This document shows positions 29,805 through 32,463 of a stretch of DNA of 32,463 nt, piece after piece (the stretch's first letter is position 1; every line of letters starts with the position of its first letter). The notes beneath the pieces are model-generated. The model saw only the letters and a program-made list of their open reading frames with translations. It did not search any database and was not told where the DNA came from. Position numbers and translations under genes: made by a program. The stretch comes from Oehlia diaphana (taxonomy: Eukaryota; Glomeromycota; Glomeromycetes; Glomerales; Glomeraceae), in the NCBI GenBank assembly GCA_003833135.1, contig QZLH01000306.1:74741-107203 (forward strand). The letters are read 5' to 3'.

Positions 29805-29945
29805 ACAGTGAAATTCGATATAATGGAACCATCCGTTCCATTAGTTATTAGTAAAATTTGTCGAAAATCTGTTATATCAAGAATTCCGATATATCGAAGT
29901 AAATTAATTATACGTTATGATAATCCAATTCTGATATATCAATAT
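29805..29945 (+). repeat. GATATATC-rich segment, possible Tc1/pogo-type end
   Basis: From CAGTGAAATTCGATATAATG the sequence carries repeated TTCGATATA, GTTATATCAAG, TTCCGATATATCG and TTCTGATATATCA words. CAGTG followed by TCGATATAA is reminiscent of pogo/Tigger-type termini, but no opposite end was found. The 67-codon ORF is a translation of these words. Confidence 0.35.
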
Positions 29946-30217
29946 TAATTACAGTTAATCATATAATTTCTAATATACTAATAATCTTTTGGATACGCAA
30001 AATGCTTTATTTATGGTAATATAGTAAGCACTATGAAGCATCTTATTTATATTTAATAATTTCTTTTAGCTTTTATATAAAATTTTAAAAACATTAATAA
30101 ACATGATTAATAGGAAGCTTGGATTATCTAGTTGATCTAGGTGGGTAAGTGATCCTACGCGTTCTTTAACTTGTATAACAAGTTTTTCTAGATGACTGAA
30201 TGGATAGAATTGAGTTT

Positions 30218-30638
30218 ATATTATTAAAAATTCTGGAAAAATCTCCGATAAATGATCAGAAGAACTCTAGTGTTCCGAAAGTGTCAGGTCAAACCCGGGT
30301 TATTGACCCGACTCGTATTTAGGGGTCGGGTTGGGGTCGCATGATTTGATGACCCGTAACCCGCATGAACTCGACCCAACCCGTCAAGTCGGGTTATACC
30401 TTTACTTTGACCCGGTGACTCGAAACTTTTTATTATATTTTTAACTAAAAATTTCAACTTGACGGGTCGAACCTGGGTTATCCGAGTCAGACTATAATCG
30501 GGTCAAGTCAAATCCGAGTCGTTACTTTTACACTCGGGTCGAGTTCGAATACACCTCAAAACCCGACCCGACTCGACCCCTTCGGAACACTAAAGAACTC
30601 AGACACGTATTCATTTTTCTGAAAAATTTTTTATAGGG
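30218..30638. mobile_element. MITE family A, third copy, split by a hAT MITE
   Basis: The left part (to 30267) carries TTCTGGAAAAATCTCCGATA and AATGATCA, and the right part (from 30601) carries CAGACACGTATTCATTTTTC and TGAAAAATTTTTTATAGGG, as in the copies at 5431 and 8493. TTT stands on both sides (30215-30217 and 30639-30641), a possible 3-bp duplication, though the left terminus is degraded (ATATTATTAAA for CCCTATAAAAA). Without the nested insert it is about 88 bp. Confidence 0.7.
30268..30592. mobile_element. 325-bp hAT-type MITE
   Basis: The ends TAGTGTTCCGAA and TTCGGAACACTA are perfect inverted repeats. The 8-bp duplication aagaactc lies at 30260-30267 and 30593-30600. Subterminal parts are GC-rich with many GACCCGACTCG, CGGGTCGGGTT and GACGGGTCG words in both orientations. 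No coding capacity. The architecture equals that of the larger element at 11856-13059, with different subterminal words (CCGACCC in place of GCCGAACCG). Confidence 0.9.
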
Positions 30639-30761
30639 TTTATATGTTACATTTTATTTTCGTGTACAATATTTCCATTTTTATTTAATTTTACAAAATC
30701 CTTTACTTAAAAGTCACAACTTTTTTAGTAAAAAAAAGGTTATCTCTTTGCAATACATATT

Positions 30762-31742
30762 TCGCCGAAAATCACCTCGCCGATAATCAACACACCGATA
30801 GTGGTTTCACCGACAGGATCATTTCACCGACTCACTGACAACTGTTAAATAAATGTCATATTACAATAAATAAAATGCTTCTTTTTTTTATTTTTATTAA
30901 TTCAATATTATTCTCATAATTTTAAAACTTAATACAATATTCAGTATTTTCTACAATTAACGTATAATTTCATAATACTGCTATTAAATGTTTATATACA
31001 AATAAATCAACATAAAGTAGTTCTTAAAGTTATTACTAATAATATGCTTAATGATTTTAACATATAAAACAGAATAATTAATCATAAATTAAATGGAATA
31101 TTGCGAGCTATTCCTCGAGGGAAGTCCAATAGTGTTCTATTTTCTTGATGTTTGTAGATATTCGTTCTCATGCTCTCTATCATATATTCTCGAAGAATTG
31201 GCTCAATATTAATCTCTATTTGATGTGTTGATCGTTTGTTTGTTGAGCCCGTTCTTTGAGACTTTTACAATTTTAATTCAGCTTGCTTCTGCAGCGTGGT
31301 TGTGATCCGTAGCCTTTACTAGATGATATTGATCTTCAGTAAATATAATTATAGCTCGTCCACTATCCCGTTTTTCACAATACCAATAGTATGATTACAA
31401 GTATATATTTTGGAAAAAATTTAAAAGAAATAAGAGAAAAAGAGAAAAATCTCTATAGTTTTTTCTTTATTTGCATTTATCATTTTATATTCAATCGCAT
31501 AACATTTTTTTTTATGTATATATTTATAAAATTATACAACTTATTTTATTTGTATTTGTAAATTAATAATTGTGGATATGTTATTTTCACAATAAAAAAA
31601 TTAAATATTAAATTAATAATCGTTAATGATTACAAATTACAGTCAAAATTTAAAATTCGGTGAAATGATTTTTGGTGGAATGATTTTCGGTGAACTCCCT
31701 GTCGGTAAGTAGAGCGTCGGTGATATGATTGTTGGTGAAATT
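30762..31742. mobile_element. MULE-like foldback element with FLYWCH relic
   Basis: The left arm (about 30762-30838) is made of TTTCGCCGAAAATCA, TTTCACCGACAGGATCA and similar modules. The right arm (about 31656-31742) has the inverse modules TTCGGTGAAATGATTTT and TTCGGTGAACTCCCTGTCGG. The aligned arms share the order of several modules including the GACAGG word. Between them lies a broken coding region with a FLYWCH-type zinc finger on the minus strand. FLYWCH/WRKY-fold fingers are common in MULE transposases, so I infer a Mutator-like origin. Target duplication not identified. Confidence 0.65.
31082..31388 (-). pseudogene. Broken FLYWCH-type zinc finger, MULE transposase remnant
   Basis: The minus strand from 31388 reads YWYCEKRDSGRAIIIF, then HLVKATDHNHAAEAS, a stop at 31280-31278, then IKIVKVSKN. 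The YWYC start, the GRA step and the final HNH with following EA fit the FLYWCH pattern (aromatic-W-x-C ... C ... HxH). The second Cys expected between CEKR and GRA is missing, so a few codons are deleted. A frameshift then leads into a second open piece (31261-31082) with IEINIEPILREYMIESMRTN and FPRGIARNIPFNL before a stop. No DDE core remains in this short element. It is a fossil of a transposon-encoded DNA-binding protein. Confidence 0.6.
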
Positions 31743-32291
31743 AAACTGAACCTATAACACATATACTTGTAATTTTTTCGTAATCATCATTTTTACATAT
31801 TTCTTCTAGTGCTCTTAATCTTTTATCTATTTCTAATGTTCCGTTTTGTTCACTATCATTAAACATTTTTCTTCAAAATCCTCCTATCCTTTATGATACT
31901 ACAGTTTACAGTATGTTAGAAGATGGAGATAAAAAAAAAAAAAAATTTATAATAAATGGCAAAAAAAGTCTTTATTTATTGGCATTAATTATTATTAATA
32001 ATTTTAATAAACAACAATTCAAAAAAATGTATAATAATAATGTTTAGCAATAAGAAAAAAAACACAATCAAAAACAAATGGCAATAAAAAAAAAATTGAA
32101 AATAAAAAATTAATTAAAAATTTTTTTTTCAAGTTTAAAAAAAAAAGATTGAGCATAAAAAAATAATAAGAGAAAAAATTTATTTTTCAGTTTGAACTGA
32201 AAAAAAAAATATAAAATGATTATTTTCAGCATCTAGCAATAAAATCTTACCGCCATCATAGGCATCGTACCGTATACATACATGATCCCGA
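31743..32291. other. AT-rich stretch without a supported gene
   Basis: Long A and T runs; no coding signal. Confidence 0.55.
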
Positions 32292-32408
32292 TAGCCAATC
32301 GAATTATTCTAACTATAATAAATAAACAGATAAGTTTATTCAGGCCATCCTTAACCTGATCCACTGGTCCAGATGCTTATTCTGGACCAGTCAACTTTTG
32401 ATTGGCTA
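32292..32408. repeat. Nested palindrome
   Basis: The outer arms TAGCCAATC (32292-32300) and GATTGGCTA (32400-32408) enclose a strong hairpin, ACTGGTCCAGA (32363-32373) and TCTGGACCAGT (32381-32391), with a 7-base loop. Both arm pairs are perfect. It may be a small foldback element or a structured RNA/terminus. No gene nearby explains it. Confidence 0.6.
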
Positions 32409-32463
32409 ATCAGCACTTTTATTACATAACTCTGGCATAATTTATTTTATCTCTCACTCTTCT

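Noticed and set aside
29745..29948. 67-codon plus-strand ORF
   Set aside because: Most of it translates repeated GATATATC-type words of a probable transposon end.
1..32463. CRISPR arrays, rRNA, bacterial operons or viral genes
   Set aside because: No regularly spaced short repeats, rRNA-like blocks or recognisable viral or bacterial genes were seen.

Overview
This is a very AT-rich eukaryotic window with one 865-base assembly gap. It holds few genes, all short, separated by kilobases of A/T-rich DNA full of decayed transposons. Short eukaryotic promoters (TATA boxes 50-120 bases before the ATG), possible 50-60 nt introns and paralogous low-complexity-tolerant proteins fit a fungus. The base composition, repeat load and protein style most resemble an arbuscular mycorrhizal fungus (Glomeromycotina, Rhizophagus-like). 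That assignment is inference. I saw no bacterial operon, CRISPR array, rRNA or tRNA.

The core of the window is a small family of intronless paralogous genes that I cannot assign to a named family. Four members are present: 5960-6601 (+), 12986-13522 (-), 15007-15474 (+) and 25705-26169 (-). They share the order FFYNPP..YHITC, then F.YK.DDK..Y.I.C, then QFLNKKIYGIEL, then LTFS, then NLEFHLKEYLL. The first two blocks look like an internal duplication. Two decayed relics of the same family lie at about 6781-6990 (-) and 27905-28010 (+), so at least six copies have existed here in both orientations.

The clearest event is a hAT-like element (11856-13059, 8-bp target duplication catcagaa, 11-bp terminal inverted repeats) inserted in the 3' end of the second member. 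The old C-terminus, ending VQPKL and a stop like its paralogs, still sits in frame on the far side of the element. The present ORF instead runs 24 codons into transposon DNA.

Other mobile DNA is layered. There are two foldback elements built of GGYGAAATG modules at 1214-1653 and 30762-31742; the second carries a broken FLYWCH-type zinc finger, suggesting a MULE origin. There are 99-bp CCCTATA-ended MITEs with 3-bp duplications, one of which (30218-30638) is split by a 325-bp hAT MITE. A related 176-bp MITE has a second copy split by a 919-bp TA-flanked element (21994-22912). Two TTAATT-ended elements lie at 4529-5243 and 20701-21439, the first with a coding relic. A duplicated repeat of about 0.6 kb (3565-4130 and 8342-8940) has one copy that later took in both a MITE and a 118-bp, 50 percent GC, coding-like insert.

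Two additional small spliced ORFs are proposed at 10328-10597 and 27461-27654. Both were found only by joining exons across canonical-looking introns and need transcript evidence. The remaining stretches are A/T-rich with no gene that I can support.
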